A stretch of DNA of 64,000 nucleotides. Origin: Paraburkholderia edwinii (lineage in GTDB: Bacteria > Pseudomonadota > Gammaproteobacteria > Burkholderiales > Burkholderiaceae). The position numbers and the translations under genes are program-made. Shown piece after piece: positions 18,872 through 28,718 of the stretch (positions within the stretch are counted from its first letter, which is position 1; every line of letters begins with the position of its first letter). The notes beneath the pieces were generated by a model. It was not told where the DNA came from and searched no databases. It saw only the letters and a program-made list of their open reading frames with translations. The stretch lies in assembly GCF_019428685.1 (NCBI RefSeq), contig NZ_CP080095.1, positions 992,001 through 1,056,000 on the forward strand, read 5' to 3'.

Positions 18872-19786
18872 TTACGACTCGAACGCAGCCGCGTCGTCGG
18901 ATTCGAGATCGAGCGTCGACGTGTCGGGCAGCATCGATGCGCCCGACGTCACCGCGCCGTCGCAAGGCGCTTGCGCGGCTTTTTCGAGCACGGCGGGCGG
19001 CACCGGCACGTTCGTCTGCGCGACCATCTTGCCGTGCTGGAACATCAGCAGATCGCCGGGCGCAAAACGCGTCCAGACTTCGTTGTCCGTGAGCGGTTGC
19101 GTGGCGATGACCGCCACGCGATCCTCGGGCGTCGTGTACTTCGCGAAATCGATCGAGACGTCCGCATCCACCAGATGCGCGGTCGAGAACGGCCAGCTGC
19201 GCACAAGGTAGTACAGGTGCGTCGAGCAATGTGCAAAGAGTGCCTGCCCGTTCGACATCAGGAAGTTGAACACACCGAATTGCGTGATTTCACGCGTGAG
19301 CGTTTCGAGCGCGGCGAACAGTTCTTCGAGCGGGGGTTGCTGCTGACCCGGAAACGCCTGGCGCAGACCCTGCAGCAGCGCGCAGAACGCGAGTTCGCTA
19401 TCGGTCGTGCCGACGGGCTGATAGACGCCTGACAGGACAGGGCGGTAATTCTGCAGATCGCCGTTGTGCGCGAATATCCAGTGACGCCCCCACAGTTCGC
19501 GCAGGAACGGGTGGCAATTTTCGAGCACGATATGGCCTTGCGTCGCCTTGCGGATATGCGCGATCGTATTCTTTGATTTGATCGGATAGCGCTTGACCAT
19601 CTCGGCGATCGGCGACGTGGCCGACGATTGATGATCGATAAAGAGGCGGCATGCCTTGTCTTCGAAGAACGCGATGCCCCAGCCGTCGGCGTGGTGATCG
19701 GTGACGCCGCCGCGTGCCGCAAAACCGGTGAACGAAAACACGACATCCGTCGGCGCGGCGCAGTTCATTCCAAGAAGTTGGCACAT
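18872..19786 (-). CDS. Class II glutamine amidotransferase (YafJ-like)
   Basis: The 304-residue protein starts with MCQLLGMNC, placing the catalytic N-terminal nucleophile at Cys2 once Met is removed. It continues with the Ntn-hydrolase amidotransferase pattern HHADGWGIAFFED, IAHIRKATQG and FAHNGDLQNY. It resembles E. coli YafJ, a predicted glutaminase-type amidotransferase of unknown acceptor. It is convergent with the GltI-like gene and divergent from pyrC; neither neighbour defines its role. The last 40 residues are acidic and poorly conserved in appearance. Confidence 0.88.
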   Translation of the reverse strand: MCQLLGMNCAAPTDVVFSFTGFAARGGVTDHHADGWGIAFFEDKACRLFIDHQSSATSPIAEMVKRYPIKSKNTIAHIRKATQGHIVLENCHPFLRELWGRHWIFAHNGDLQNYRPVLSGVYQPVGTTDSELAFCALLQGLRQAFPGQQQPPLEELFAALETLTREITQFGVFNFLMSNGQALFAHCSTHLYYLVRSWPFSTAHLVDADVSIDFAKYTTPEDRVAVIATQPLTDNEVWTRFAPGDLLMFQHGKMVAQTNVPVPPAVLEKAAQAPCDGAVTSGASMLPDTSTLDLESDDAAAFES

Positions 19787-20105
19787 GATGCGCTAGGGTC
19801 AAGCGTCTGAGACGTGTAAGGGCCGGTAGTGCGCGAAGCCTTGCGGCTTAAGGGCGAGCCAGCCGTTACAATGGTATTTTTACAAGCATAGCACCGCGCC
19901 CCAGGCCGTAATCATTAAAATTGACGTATGTTCAGGCCGCTTTTCGACCGCTTGTGACCGCTTGTGACCGCTTGTGACCGCTTGTGACCGCTTGTGACCG
20001 CTTGTGACTGCTTGTGGCCGCTCTTGACCAGGTGTGACCGGGTTTGAGAGGGCCTGCATGCGTGATTTACGCCGTGATTGCCGTGCTTTGCTCAATTTGA
20101 TTGCC
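19787..20105. other. Intergenic region upstream of pyrC, with tandem repeat
   Basis: The stretch holds a TACAAT hexamer at 19867-19872 that could be a -10 element without a convincing -35, and the 10-bp tandem repeat listed separately. No gene is credible here. Reading frames that run through the repeat are products of its periodicity. Confidence 0.5.
19951..20020. repeat. 10-bp tandem repeat in the pyrC leader
   Basis: The unit CTTGTGACCG occurs five times perfectly (19951-20000), followed by two copies with one change each (20001-20020) and looser remnants to about 20040. It ends about 85 bp before the proposed pyrC start. The unit length is not a multiple of three, so it is not a coding repeat. 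It is the kind of sequence that changes copy number by replication slippage. Confidence 0.95.
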
Positions 20106-21200
20106 ATGATCTCCTCATCGTCCGCTCCCATGTCTTCTTCGTCACCTACCGGCACGTCCGTCGATTCTGTTTCGCTTGCACGTCCTGATGACTGGCATCT
20201 GCACGTGCGCGACGGCGCGATGCTCGCGGCCGTGTTGCCGCACACGGCGCGCCAGTTCGGCCGCGCGATCATCATGCCGAACCTGAAACCGCCGGTGACG
20301 ACGACCGAACAGGCGCGTGCGTATCGCGAGCGAATCCTTGCCGCGATTCCTGCGGGCATGAAGTTCGAGCCGTTGATGACGCTATATCTCACCGATAACA
20401 CCGCGCCCGATGAGATTCGTCGCGCGCGCGAAAGCGGCTTCGTGCATGGCGTCAAACTGTATCCGGCCGGCGCGACAACGAATTCCGATGCGGGCGTGAC
20501 GAACCTCGCGAAGTGCGCGAAGACGCTCGAAGCGATGCAGGAAACCGGCATGCCGCTACTCGTGCATGGCGAAGTGACCGATGCGTCGATTGACCTGTTC
20601 GACCGCGAGAAGGAATTCATCGATCGCGTGATGACGCCGTTGCGCCGCGACTTCCCCGCGCTGAAGGTTGTGTTCGAACACATCACGACGAAGGACGCGG
20701 CCGAATACGTGCGCGATTCTCACGCGGAGCCCGGGCTTCTCGGTGCGACGATCACCGCGCACCATCTGCTCTACAACCGCAACGCGATTTTCCAGGGCGG
20801 CATTCGTCCGCATTACTACTGCCTGCCGGTGTTGAAGCGCGAGCAGCATCGTGTGGCGCTTGTCGAAGCGGCCACCTCGGGTAATCCTCGCTTTTTCCTC
20901 GGCACCGATAGCGCGCCACATCCTAAGGGGCTCAAGGAACATGCATGTGGCTGCGCAGGCTGCTATACGGCCCTGCATGCGCTCGAGCTTTACACGGAAG
21001 CGTTCGACAAGGCCGGCGCGCTCGATCGCCTCGAAGGCTTCGCGAGCTTTTATGGCGCGGACTTCTATGGTCTGCCGCGCAGTGCCGAACGCGTGACGCT
21101 GCGTCGCGAGGAGTGGACGCTGCCCGCCGAGGTGACGGCCGGCGATACGCCCGTCGTGCCGTTGCGCGCGGGTGAAGCAATTGGCTGGCGGCTTGTGTGA
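20106..21200 (+). CDS. pyrC: Dihydroorotase
   Basis: PyrC closes N-carbamoyl-aspartate to dihydroorotate in pyrimidine synthesis. The protein is a class II (PyrC-type) dihydroorotase with the zinc-ligand set visible: [21 protein letters not shown] (the carboxylated Lys), [14 protein letters not shown] and GTDSAPH. No start has a clear ribosome binding site; I use ATG 20106 (364 residues), and ATG 20130 is an equally plausible alternative. The N-terminal 25 residues are Ser-rich and poorly conserved. The stop overlaps the GTG start of the DUF3025 gene. Confidence 0.95.
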   Translation: MISSSSAPMSSSSPTGTSVDSVSLARPDDWHLHVRDGAMLAAVLPHTARQFGRAIIMPNLKPPVTTTEQARAYRERILAAIPAGMKFEPLMTLYLTDNTAPDEIRRARESGFVHGVKLYPAGATTNSDAGVTNLAKCAKTLEAMQETGMPLLVHGEVTDASIDLFDREKEFIDRVMTPLRRDFPALKVVFEHITTKDAAEYVRDSHAEPGLLGATITAHHLLYNRNAIFQGGIRPHYYCLPVLKREQHRVALVEAATSGNPRFFLGTDSAPHPKGLKEHACGCAGCYTALHALELYTEAFDKAGALDRLEGFASFYGADFYGLPRSAERVTLRREEWTLPAEVTAGDTPVVPLRAGEAIGWRLV

Positions 21201-22054
21201 ATCGTTTGAATTGCGTGACGGGGCAGGCGGCGCGGCCCGCTGCCGGCTTTGCCGATATCGACTGGTCGACGCCCTGGTTCTCGCAATTCACGCCACGTGG
21301 GGAGCGCTGGCAGCAGGCCGCGCTACAAAGCCCGGCCGCACTGCTCGCGGAAATGAACGCCGATGCGCAGCGATGCGTCCACACAACCGGGCGCGGCGCG
21401 CGCCTGTCGTTTATCTCGCAGCATGAGCTTCCGCCCGGCGCGACCTACGAGGCGCACATCGCAGCGACCGGTTGCGTTCCCACCCGTCACAATCTTCACG
21501 ATTTCTTTAACGCGCTTTCGTGGTTCCAGTTTCCGCGGATCAAGGCCGCGCTCAGTGCGCGCGGAAGCGCCGCGCTCGATGCGCTCGGCGTGGGTCCGAC
21601 ACGCGGTAGCACACGCGACGCGTTGACCGTATTCGACGAAAACGCGGTTCTGTTCGCCTGTTCCGACCGGGCGCTGGCGGCCGCGTTGCGGGCGTTCGAC
21701 TGGCGGGCGCTTTTTATCGCGGGCCGTGACGCATGGGGCGCGCGCGGCGAAGTGCGCTGTTTCGGCCATGCGCTGCTGGAAAAGCTGGTTGCGCCGTACA
21801 AGGCTTGCACCGCGCATGCGTGGATCGTCGACGTGCCTCCCGCTTACTTTTCGTGGGACGTAGTCGCACGCGACGCTTGGCTCGACGACACAGTCAGCCG
21901 CGCCTTGCTTGCGACAGATGCAATGACGGGCCGCGTGTTCGCGCCGCTGCCGGTGCTCGGCATTCCGGGATGGTGGACGGCGAACGAAGCACCGTCGTTC
22001 TACGACGATCAATCGGTGTTCCGCGCGGGCCGCCGGGCCGAACGGGCGGGGTAG
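21197..22054 (+). CDS. DUF3025 domain protein
   Basis: This 285-residue protein of unknown function carries the DUF3025 hallmark around [18 protein letters not shown] (residues about 95-112). It starts with GTG overlapping the pyrC stop by 4 bp, so it is translationally coupled to pyrC. No signal peptide or membrane segment is evident. The only clue to function is the co-transcription with pyrC, which is common in this group. It ends about 50 bp before the RNase P RNA gene. Confidence 0.85.
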   Translation: MNRLNCVTGQAARPAAGFADIDWSTPWFSQFTPRGERWQQAALQSPAALLAEMNADAQRCVHTTGRGARLSFISQHELPPGATYEAHIAATGCVPTRHNLHDFFNALSWFQFPRIKAALSARGSAALDALGVGPTRGSTRDALTVFDENAVLFACSDRALAAALRAFDWRALFIAGRDAWGARGEVRCFGHALLEKLVAPYKACTAHAWIVDVPPAYFSWDVVARDAWLDDTVSRALLATDAMTGRVFAPLPVLGIPGWWTANEAPSFYDDQSVFRAGRRAERAG

Positions 22055-22102
22055 GCCGTAGGCCCGACAGGTCGATCATGCGCGATGGTAGAATCGCGCT
22101 CA

Positions 22103-22515
<413 letters not shown>

Positions 22516-22526
22516 CGCTGAATGAA

Positions 22527-22585
22527 AAACGCCGGCGTCCCTATTTGCAGAGTTACTGCAGTTGGGGCGCCGGCGTTTGTTTTTG
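22527..22585 (+). terminator. Intrinsic terminator after rnpB
   Basis: AAACGCCGGCG (22527-22537) pairs with CGCCGGCGTTT (22568-22578), extended by CCC/GGG, and is followed by GTTTTTG. Confidence 0.85.
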
Positions 22586-22639
22586 TTGCGTGTGGCGGCG
22601 GTGCGCATTTGCGCACCGCACGCAGGAAGGCCAGTCCGA

Positions 22640-23062
22640 TCAGGCGTCGACGATGTCGAACGAGTGGGTCAGCTCGGCGGTCTTCGCGAGCATGATTGAC
22701 GCGGAGCAGTACTTGTCGTGCGACAGATTGATCGCGCGCTCGACCGTCGTCGGGTTCAGGTTCTTGCCGGTCACGGTGAAGTGGAAGTGGATCTTCGTGA
22801 ACACCTTCGGATCTTCGCTCGCGCGCTCGGCCTTCAGCGTCACCGAACAGTCGACGATTTCCTGGCGGCTCTTCTTGAGGATCATGACGACGTCGTACGC
22901 GGTGCAGCCGCCCGTGCCGAGCAACACCATTTCCATCGGGCGCGGCGCCAGATTGCGGCCGCCGCCTTCAGGCGCGCCATCCATCGCGACCAGATGGCCG
23001 CTGCCGGTTTCCGCGGCGAAGGCCATGCCGTCCGTTCCCATCCAGCTCACTTTGCATTCCAT
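22640..23062 (-). CDS. OsmC family protein
   Basis: A 140-residue OsmC/Ohr-fold protein. The two redox cysteines of the family are at Cys53 (GTGGCTAYDVV) and Cys119 (HDKYCSAS). Such proteins reduce organic hydroperoxides with thiols in the cytoplasm. It looks closer to the YhfA/OsmC-like branch than to Ohr, though that placement is by eye. The start at 23062 is preceded by GGGGA; the ORF can be extended nine codons upstream without support. Its 3' end faces the RNase P terminator. Confidence 0.9.
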   Translation of the reverse strand: MECKVSWMGTDGMAFAAETGSGHLVAMDGAPEGGGRNLAPRPMEMVLLGTGGCTAYDVVMILKKSRQEIVDCSVTLKAERASEDPKVFTKIHFHFTVTGKNLNPTTVERAINLSHDKYCSASIMLAKTAELTHSFDIVDA

Positions 23063-23361
23063 GTGCGATCCCCAGCTGATTCGGTGCAAATTCGAGCAGG
23101 CATTGTAGCCCGTTGGTTCGGGGTTCGCCCGAAGCTACATCGTTTCGCACGCACCTTGACCGCACGTCGATTGTTGCGGTGCGTCACACAACCGCTTATG
23201 AGGGGTTCCCCTAAGACCTTTAGGGTTTTCCAGCGCTGATTTTGCACCCTCATGGAGCATTGAGTGCGCGTTATTCATTGATTTTAAAGGGAGTTTGTCG
23301 AGTATTTAAAGTACAGGCGACATGTCATATTGTGAAATCAAATTTCGCATTGCAAATCCTC

Positions 23362-23390
23362 TTGCATCGCACAAGCCGCGCTCATATAAT
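23362..23390 (+). promoter_or_regulatory. Sigma-70 promoter of the candidate small RNA
   Basis: TTGCAT (23362-23367), a 17-bp spacer and a perfect TATAAT (23385-23390). No protein start lies downstream before the terminator at 23458-23488. Confidence 0.75.
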
Positions 23391-23396
23391 CTGTTC

Positions 23397-23488
23397 ATTG
23401 GTTGTCGCTTCTGGGCAACCTCCGCATGTCTCCTCCACCCTCCTCCTAAGGTGGATTAAGCCCGAACCAGTGGTTCGGGCTTTTTTTC
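23397..23488 (+). ncRNA. Candidate small regulatory RNA with anti-Shine-Dalgarno loop
   Basis: A transcript of about 90 nt is predicted between a consensus promoter and an intrinsic terminator. Three stems are visible. GGTTG/CAACC pairs at 23400-23404 with 23416-23420. CCACC/GGTGG pairs at 23435-23439 with 23450-23454 and exposes the loop CTCCTCCTAA. The terminator AAGCCCGAACCA/TGGTTCGGGCTT pairs at 23458-23469 with 23471-23482, followed by T. The unpaired CUCCUCC is complementary to ribosome binding sites. Its layout resembles the C-rich-loop sRNAs of other proteobacteria (Neisseria NmsR/RcoF, Rhodobacter CcsR). There is no open reading frame of note. I do not recognise it as a named family. 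Confidence 0.7.
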
Positions 23489-23599
23489 GTCTGCTGAGCT
23501 CGTTCCGCCGGAGTTCATCCGGCTCCCAGTCGCGCTGCGCTGTTTTGCTCGCGATTTCGTCCTGCGCACCGGACACACGCCGGCATCGTTAGCGACGCT

Positions 23600-23629
23600 T
23601 TGACTCGGGCTCACAATTTCCTTTATAAT
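23600..23629 (+). promoter_or_regulatory. rplM promoter
   Basis: TTGACT (23600-23605), an 18-bp spacer and TATAAT (23624-23629) predict transcription from about 23636. That leaves a 5' leader near 150 nt before rplM, long enough to carry the autoregulatory site known for L13 operons in other bacteria. I could not define its fold by eye. Confidence 0.8.
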
Positions 23630-23784
23630 TCAGGGCTTTTCCGCATTCATGCCCGCGGAAGAAGAACAGGGAGCGCCTGCACAGCGTTACGGAAGCATCT
23701 AGAACTTCCCGGCAAACGTGGTCAATGGACGCAGTTCAAGTCCAGCAGGAACAAAAAGGGCACAGCAATTTATTTGGATCGATC

Positions 23785-24213
23785 ATGAAAACTTTTTCCG
23801 CAAAAGCCCATGAGGTGACGCGCGAATGGTACGTGATTGACGCGACGGATAAGGTTCTCGGCCGTGTCGCCAGCGAAGTGGCACGCCGTCTTCGCGGCAA
23901 ACACAAGCCTGAATTCACTCCTCACGTCGACACTGGCGATTTCATCATCGTCATCAATGCCGGCAAGCTGAAGGTCACGGGCAACAAGACCACGGACAAG
24001 AAGTACTACCGTCACTCGGGCTACCCGGGCGGTATCTACGAAACGACGTTCGGCAAGATGCAGGAACGCTTCCCGGGCCGCGCGCTCGAGAAAGCGGTCA
24101 AGGGCATGCTGCCGAAGGGCCCGCTCGGCTACGCAATGATCAAGAAGCTGAAGGTCTACGCCGAAGCAACGCATCCGCATTCGGCGCAACAGCCGAAGGC
24201 GCTCGAGATCTAA
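23785..24213 (+). CDS. rplM: 50S ribosomal protein L13
   Basis: The 142-residue length equals E. coli L13. The start [20 protein letters not shown] and the segments [17 protein letters not shown] and [20 protein letters not shown] are standard L13. An in-frame ATG 20 codons upstream (23725) is rejected because the family begins at MKTF. The gene is 11 bp upstream of rpsI, the universal L13-S9 operon. Confidence 0.99.
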   Translation: MKTFSAKAHEVTREWYVIDATDKVLGRVASEVARRLRGKHKPEFTPHVDTGDFIIVINAGKLKVTGNKTTDKKYYRHSGYPGGIYETTFGKMQERFPGRALEKAVKGMLPKGPLGYAMIKKLKVYAEATHPHSAQQPKALEI

Positions 24214-24224
24214 GGGGAGCCCAC

Positions 24225-24617
24225 ATGATCGGTAACTGGAATTACGGTACGGGCCGCCGCAAGAGCGCTGTTGCTCGTGTCTTTATCAAGGCTGGCAAGG
24301 GCGAGATCATCGTCAACGGCAAGCCTATCGCTGACTACTTCTCGCGCGAAACGTCGCTCATGATCGTGCGTCAGCCGCTGGAACTCACGAACCACGGCAC
24401 CACGTTCGATATCAAGGTGAACGTGTCGGGCGGCGGTGAAACGGGTCAGGCCGGTGCGGTTCGCCACGGTGTCACCCGTGCGCTCATCGACTATGACGCA
24501 ACGCTGAAGCCGGCGCTGTCGAGTGCTGGTTTCGTCACGCGTGACGCACGTGAAGTCGAGCGTAAGAAGGTCGGTTTCCACAAGGCACGCCGCAGGAAGC
24601 AGTTCTCGAAGCGTTAA
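24225..24617 (+). CDS. rpsI: 30S ribosomal protein S9
   Basis: A 130-residue S9 with the expected start [14 protein letters not shown] and the basic C-terminal tail ending [11 protein letters not shown], which reaches the ribosomal P site. The ribosome binding site AAGGGGAG overlaps the rplM stop region. A terminator follows. Confidence 0.99.
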   Translation: MIGNWNYGTGRRKSAVARVFIKAGKGEIIVNGKPIADYFSRETSLMIVRQPLELTNHGTTFDIKVNVSGGGETGQAGAVRHGVTRALIDYDATLKPALSSAGFVTRDAREVERKKVGFHKARRRKQFSKR

Positions 24618-24673
24618 TCGCTTCTGGCGATTCCCGTCGCGCCTGCTTTACTGGCTGCGGCGGAATCCGTCAC

Positions 24674-24716
24674 AAAAGGCCGCTGTCGCAAGCTTGCGTC
24701 GGCGGCTTTTTGTTTT
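24674..24716 (+). terminator. Intrinsic terminator after rplM-rpsI
   Basis: AAAAGGCCGC pairs with GCGGCTTTT (one bulged G) around the loop region TGTCGCAAGCTTGCGTCG, itself partly self-complementary, followed by TTTTTGTTTT. Confidence 0.75.
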
Positions 24717-24875
24717 GCAGGCCCGGGCGGGCTGCATCCCGCGCGCTTGGGCGCGGCGCCGACCGTGTCAGCCCGTCATCCCGCTATTCGTAAGAACCTA
24801 TTGTTTTCATGGACTTCGGCACGATATCAGGATCGGCCCTACAATAGCGTTTAGTAGCTTTTTTGGAGAGTTCGC

Positions 24876-25241
24876 ATGAACGCAGTGACCGAAACCCCAG
24901 TAGCCGAAATGCCGGCTCCGTTCGTTTTCACGGACGCAGCGGCTGACAAGGTCAAGGAACTGATCGACGAAGAAGGCAATCCGGAGCTGAAGCTGCGTGT
25001 TTTCGTGCAGGGCGGCGGCTGCTCGGGCTTTCAGTACGGTTTCACGTTCGACGAGGCGATCAACGAAGACGATACCGTGATGAACAAGAGCGGCGTCCAG
25101 TTGCTGATCGACTCGATGAGCTATCAGTACCTGGTCGGCGCCGAGATCGACTACAAGGACGACATCAACGGCGCGCAATTCGTGATCAAGAACCCGAACG
25201 CGTCGACAACCTGTGGTTGCGGCTCGTCGTTCTCGGTTTGA
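24876..25241 (+). CDS. erpA: Iron-sulfur cluster insertion protein ErpA
   Basis: ErpA is an A-type carrier that delivers [4Fe-4S] or [2Fe-2S] clusters to apoproteins. The 121-residue protein has the three cluster cysteines Cys49 ([11 protein letters not shown]) and Cys113/Cys115 (TTCGCGSSF). It may serve the iron-sulfur enzymes encoded in this window, such as Edd and the aconitase-like pair. The start follows GGAGAG, and an intrinsic terminator follows closely. Confidence 0.97.
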   Translation: MNAVTETPVAEMPAPFVFTDAAADKVKELIDEEGNPELKLRVFVQGGGCSGFQYGFTFDEAINEDDTVMNKSGVQLLIDSMSYQYLVGAEIDYKDDINGAQFVIKNPNASTTCGCGSSFSV

Positions 25242-25269
25242 CGATTTAATGCGCAGTCTGTGTGACAGG

Positions 25270-25297
25270 AAACGGGGCCTCGGCCCCGTTTTTATTT
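25270..25297 (+). terminator. Intrinsic terminator after erpA
   Basis: AAACGGGGCC (25270-25279) pairs with GGCCCCGTTT (25282-25291) around a 2-base gap, then TTATTT. Confidence 0.85.
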
Positions 25298-25389
25298 GCC
25301 ACCACCGCTTTGAGTTTAGCTTCACCATGCTTTGAAGCAGCTTTGGCACGGCGTGGCGCGCCGTTCGCCGCTCACTCCGTCTCAAGCAT

Positions 25390-26526
25390 TCAGCGCGGAT
25401 ATAACGCCCCCAGCACACGTTCGCCTGCCGCGCCGGTCACTGCCGGCAAATTTCCAGGTTCCCGCGCAACATGCCGCATCGCCAGCCACGCGAACGCAAG
25501 CGGCTCGACCTGATGCGGCGGCACGCCGAGCGCTTCAGTGGTCAGCACCGGCACGCCGCTCACACCGCTTTCCTCCATCGCGCGTTGCAGCGCTTTGAGC
25601 AATTCCGCATTGCGCGCCCCGCCGCCGCACACATAGAGCGCCGTGCAATCCGACGCGTGACGCTCGATCTCGCGCGCAACGGTTATCGCGGTCAGCGACG
25701 TCAATGTGGCTTGCACGTCGGCCGGCTGTAGCGAACTGAATGGCTGCAACTTCGCATCGAGCCATTCGTTATTGAAGAGGTCGCGCCCCGTGCTTTTCGG
25801 CGGCTGAAGCTCGAAGAAAGGCTCGTCGAGCAACGCATGCAGCAGCGGGCGGTGCACCTGGCCGTTTGCGGCGAAATGCCCGTTCTCATCGAAAGGCTTG
25901 CCCAGATGGCGCTGCGCCCATTCGTCGAGCAGCGCATTTGCGGGCCCGCAATCGAAGCCACGCACCGCACCGTTTGCCGACAGGATCGTGATGTTGCTGA
26001 TGCCGCCCAGGTTGCACACAACACGCGTTTCGCCGCTGGCGCCGAACACGGTGGCATGAAACGCCGGCACGAGCGGCGCGCCTTGCCCGCCCGCTGCAAC
26101 GTCGCGCGAGCGGAAGTCGGAGACGACGTCGATATGGGTCATCTCCGCGAGCAGCGCCGGGTTGTTGATCTGCCGCGTATACCCTTTCTCCGGACGGTGC
26201 CGAACGGTTTGCCCATGTACGCCAATCGCGTGGACATCTTCCGCGGACAGGTTGCCGCTTCTGAGCAGCTCATGTACGCAAACGGTGTAGCGCGCGGCGA
26301 GCGCGTTAGCCGCAAGCGCTTCGCGCTCGATTTCGTTGTCGCCTGGCTGTTGCAGGCCGAAGAGGGCGTCGCGCAGCGTTTCCGAAAAGCTCACGAACGC
26401 TTCCGATCGCACCACCGGTACCTTGCCCGCCGCAAATTCGACAGCGATACCATCGACGCCGTCCATGCTCGTGCCCGACATCAACCCGAAGTACACGCCG
26501 TCTGCGCTTGTCGCCTCTTTCGCCAC
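25390..26526 (-). CDS. anmK: Anhydro-N-acetylmuramic acid kinase
   Basis: AnmK phosphorylates and opens 1,6-anhydro-MurNAc recovered from peptidoglycan, giving MurNAc-6-phosphate for cell-wall recycling. The 378-residue protein shows the ATP-binding [13 protein letters not shown] at residues 14-26 and family segments [16 protein letters not shown] and CGGGARN. The start is GTG, nine bases after AAAGGAG. In relatives I recall, a metallopeptidase gene often sits between anmK and tyrS; here only 277 bp separate them. Confidence 0.95.
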   Translation of the reverse strand: MAKEATSADGVYFGLMSGTSMDGVDGIAVEFAAGKVPVVRSEAFVSFSETLRDALFGLQQPGDNEIEREALAANALAARYTVCVHELLRSGNLSAEDVHAIGVHGQTVRHRPEKGYTRQINNPALLAEMTHIDVVSDFRSRDVAAGGQGAPLVPAFHATVFGASGETRVVCNLGGISNITILSANGAVRGFDCGPANALLDEWAQRHLGKPFDENGHFAANGQVHRPLLHALLDEPFFELQPPKSTGRDLFNNEWLDAKLQPFSSLQPADVQATLTSLTAITVAREIERHASDCTALYVCGGGARNAELLKALQRAMEESGVSGVPVLTTEALGVPPHQVEPLAFAWLAMRHVAREPGNLPAVTGAAGERVLGALYPR

Positions 26527-26803
26527 GTTGGGCTCCTTTCAAACGTAGGTTGCGAATCGCTTATTGCATACCGCTCATTGCAAGCAGATCACGGCGATTG
26601 TCGCGCAATGCGGCCTCACGCAACAGGTTATGCAACGCGGTGCGCGGCCGCACGCGGTTGATTCGACACCTGCATCATGCCTCATTCGGGGCGCGGCGAA
26701 ACCCTGGCCATTCGGCCAGCACGGTGCGATCGCGGTCCCATTCCGGCCGCTTTGCGCGTCAACTATGGGACAATCTCACTTTTCGCGATTCCTCCGTTAC
26801 AGC

Positions 26804-28045
26804 ATGAGCACCGAGCCCACTTCCAAACCCGCCTTTCCCGTCACTGACGAAGTCCGTCATGCGCTTGCCGTCACGAAGCGCGGTGTCGACGAGCTGCTGA
26901 TCGAAGAGGAGTTCGAGCAAAAGCTCGCGAAAAGCGCGGCGACCGGCACCCCCCTTCGCATCAAGCTCGGTCTCGATCCGACCGCGCCTGACATCCATAT
27001 CGGCCACACGGTCGTACTCAACAAGATGCGGCAGTTGCAGGACCTCGGGCACAACGTGATCTTCCTGATCGGCGATTTCACGTCGCTAATCGGCGATCCG
27101 TCCGGCCGCAACGCAACGCGTCCGCCGCTCACACGCGAGCAGATCGAAACGAACGCCAAGACTTACTTCGACCAGGCGTCGCTTGTGCTCGACCGCGCGA
27201 AGACCGAGATTCGCTACAACAGCGAATGGTCGATGCCGCTCGGAGCGGACGGCATGATCAAGCTCGCGTCGCGTTACACGGTGGCCCGCATTCTCGAACG
27301 CGAAGATTTCACGAAACGCTTTCAAAGCGGTGTGCCGATTTCGATCCACGAATTTCTGTACCCGCTGATGCAGGGCTACGACTCGGTGGCGCTGAATTCG
27401 GACCTCGAACTGGGCGGTACGGACCAGAAGTTCAACCTGCTGGTCGGGCGCGAACTGCAAAAGCAGTATGGCCAGGAGCAGCAATGCATCCTGACCATGC
27501 CGCTGCTCGAAGGGCTCGACGGCGTCGAGAAGATGTCGAAGTCGAAGAACAACTACATCGGTATCAGCGAAAAACCGACCGATATGTTCGGCAAGCTGAT
27601 GAGCATCTCCGATGACCTGATGTGGCGGTATTTCGAACTGCTGTCGTTCCGGCCGATGAACGAGATCACCGGATTCAGACGCGAGGCCGAAGCGGGCCGC
27701 AACCCGCGCGACTTCAAGGTGATGCTCGCGCAGGAGATCGTTGCGCGCTTCCATTCGCAGGCGGACGCCGAGCGTGCGCTCGAAGACTTCAATCACCGCG
27801 CAAAGGGCGGCGTGCCGGACGACATCCCGTCGGTGACGCTCACTGGCGCGCCGCTCGCGATCGGTCAGTTGCTGAAGCAGGCGGGCCTCGTGCCGTCGAC
27901 GAGCGAAGCGCTGCGCAACATCGAGCAGGCCGGCGTGAAGATCGACGGCACGACGATTTCGGATAAGGCGCTCAAGGTCGAAGCGGGCGAATACGTCGTG
28001 CAGGTCGGCAAGCGACGTTTTGCGCGCGTGACGCTTTCGGTGTGA
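26804..28045 (+). CDS. tyrS: Tyrosyl-tRNA synthetase
   Basis: A 413-residue class Ic aminoacyl-tRNA synthetase that charges tRNA-Tyr. The HIGH motif is at residues 65-68 ([12 protein letters not shown]) and KMSKS at 243-247. The C-terminal S4-like RNA-binding domain carries [20 protein letters not shown]. Upstream in-frame codons back to 26564 do not look like the family, so I start at the Met before STEPTSKP. No clear ribosome binding site is visible. dtd follows after 72 bp. Confidence 0.97.
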   Translation: MSTEPTSKPAFPVTDEVRHALAVTKRGVDELLIEEEFEQKLAKSAATGTPLRIKLGLDPTAPDIHIGHTVVLNKMRQLQDLGHNVIFLIGDFTSLIGDPSGRNATRPPLTREQIETNAKTYFDQASLVLDRAKTEIRYNSEWSMPLGADGMIKLASRYTVARILEREDFTKRFQSGVPISIHEFLYPLMQGYDSVALNSDLELGGTDQKFNLLVGRELQKQYGQEQQCILTMPLLEGLDGVEKMSKSKNNYIGISEKPTDMFGKLMSISDDLMWRYFELLSFRPMNEITGFRREAEAGRNPRDFKVMLAQEIVARFHSQADAERALEDFNHRAKGGVPDDIPSVTLTGAPLAIGQLLKQAGLVPSTSEALRNIEQAGVKIDGTTISDKALKVEAGEYVVQVGKRRFARVTLSV

Positions 28046-28117
28046 CGTGAACGTCATCGCGCACATGGTCGACTCCGCCACGCGAATCCTCGCCCTTGCG
28101 TTAGCCGGGTGTGCCGC

Positions 28118-28576
28118 ATGATTGCGTTGATCCAGCGCGTGAGAAACGCCGAGGTGCGCGTCGGCGATCGTGTGACCGGCGCGATCGGTGCTGGTCTGCT
28201 TGCGCTTGTCTGCGCGGAACGCGGCGATACCGACGCGGTTGCCGACCGGTTGCTTGCGAAAGTGCTCGGCTATCGTGTTTTCAGCGATGCCGCGGGCAAG
28301 ATGAACCTGAATGTGCAGAACATCGACGGCGCTGGTCGCGCGGGCGGCCTGCTGCTGGTCTCGCAGTTCACGCTGGCGGCGGATACGAATAGCGGCCTGC
28401 GGCCGAGCTTCACGCCGGCAGCACCGCCCGACGAGGGCAAGCGCCTGTTCGATTACTTCGTTGCGGCGGCGCGTGCGAAGCATCCGCTTGTCGAAACCGG
28501 CGAGTTCGGTGCGGAGATGCAAGTCTCGCTGGTGAATGACGGGCCGGTCACGTTCTGGTTGCAAGTTCGCGCATAA
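28118..28576 (+). CDS. dtd: D-aminoacyl-tRNA deacylase
   Basis: Dtd removes D-amino acids mischarged onto tRNA and so fits its position after tyrS. The 152-residue protein has the two signature motifs that build the active site, SQFTLAAD and [14 protein letters not shown]. The start is the ATG before IALIQRV, matching the family; a GTG three codons earlier is possible. Confidence 0.96.
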   Translation: MIALIQRVRNAEVRVGDRVTGAIGAGLLALVCAERGDTDAVADRLLAKVLGYRVFSDAAGKMNLNVQNIDGAGRAGGLLLVSQFTLAADTNSGLRPSFTPAAPPDEGKRLFDYFVAAARAKHPLVETGEFGAEMQVSLVNDGPVTFWLQVRA

Positions 28577-28718
28577 CGCATCGTATTGCATGACATTGCG
28601 TCTCAGCGCATTGCGCGTCGGGCCGGCACCGCTCGCCGGCATGTGTTATTAACGAACGATCCAACTTTGCGTTCGATATCCGGCTTGACGAAGCCACGAA
28701 CACGCACCGCTTATTCTC

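Larger units (their letters stand above)
23063..23784. other. Intergenic region between the OsmC gene and rplM
   Basis: No protein gene is credible in this 722-bp stretch. It contains a small hairpin CCCTAA-N5-TTAGGG followed by TTTT (23209-23229), a probable small-RNA gene with its own promoter and terminator (23362-23488), and the rplM promoter at 23600-23629 with a leader of about 150 nt. Each is listed or discussed separately. Confidence 0.75.

Noticed and set aside
23209..23229. Hairpin CCCTAA-N5-TTAGGG followed by TTTT as a terminator
   Set aside because: The stem is only 6 bp and AT-containing, and no plus-strand gene ends upstream of it. It may equally be part of the osmC-family promoter region.
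26527..26803. Remnant of the metallopeptidase gene often found between anmK and tyrS
   Set aside because: No reading frame or motif of such a peptidase is recognisable in the 277 bp, so absence is all that can be stated.
28621..28645. GCCGGC-N7-GCCGGC hairpin after dtd as a terminator
   Set aside because: The stem is short and no T-run follows.
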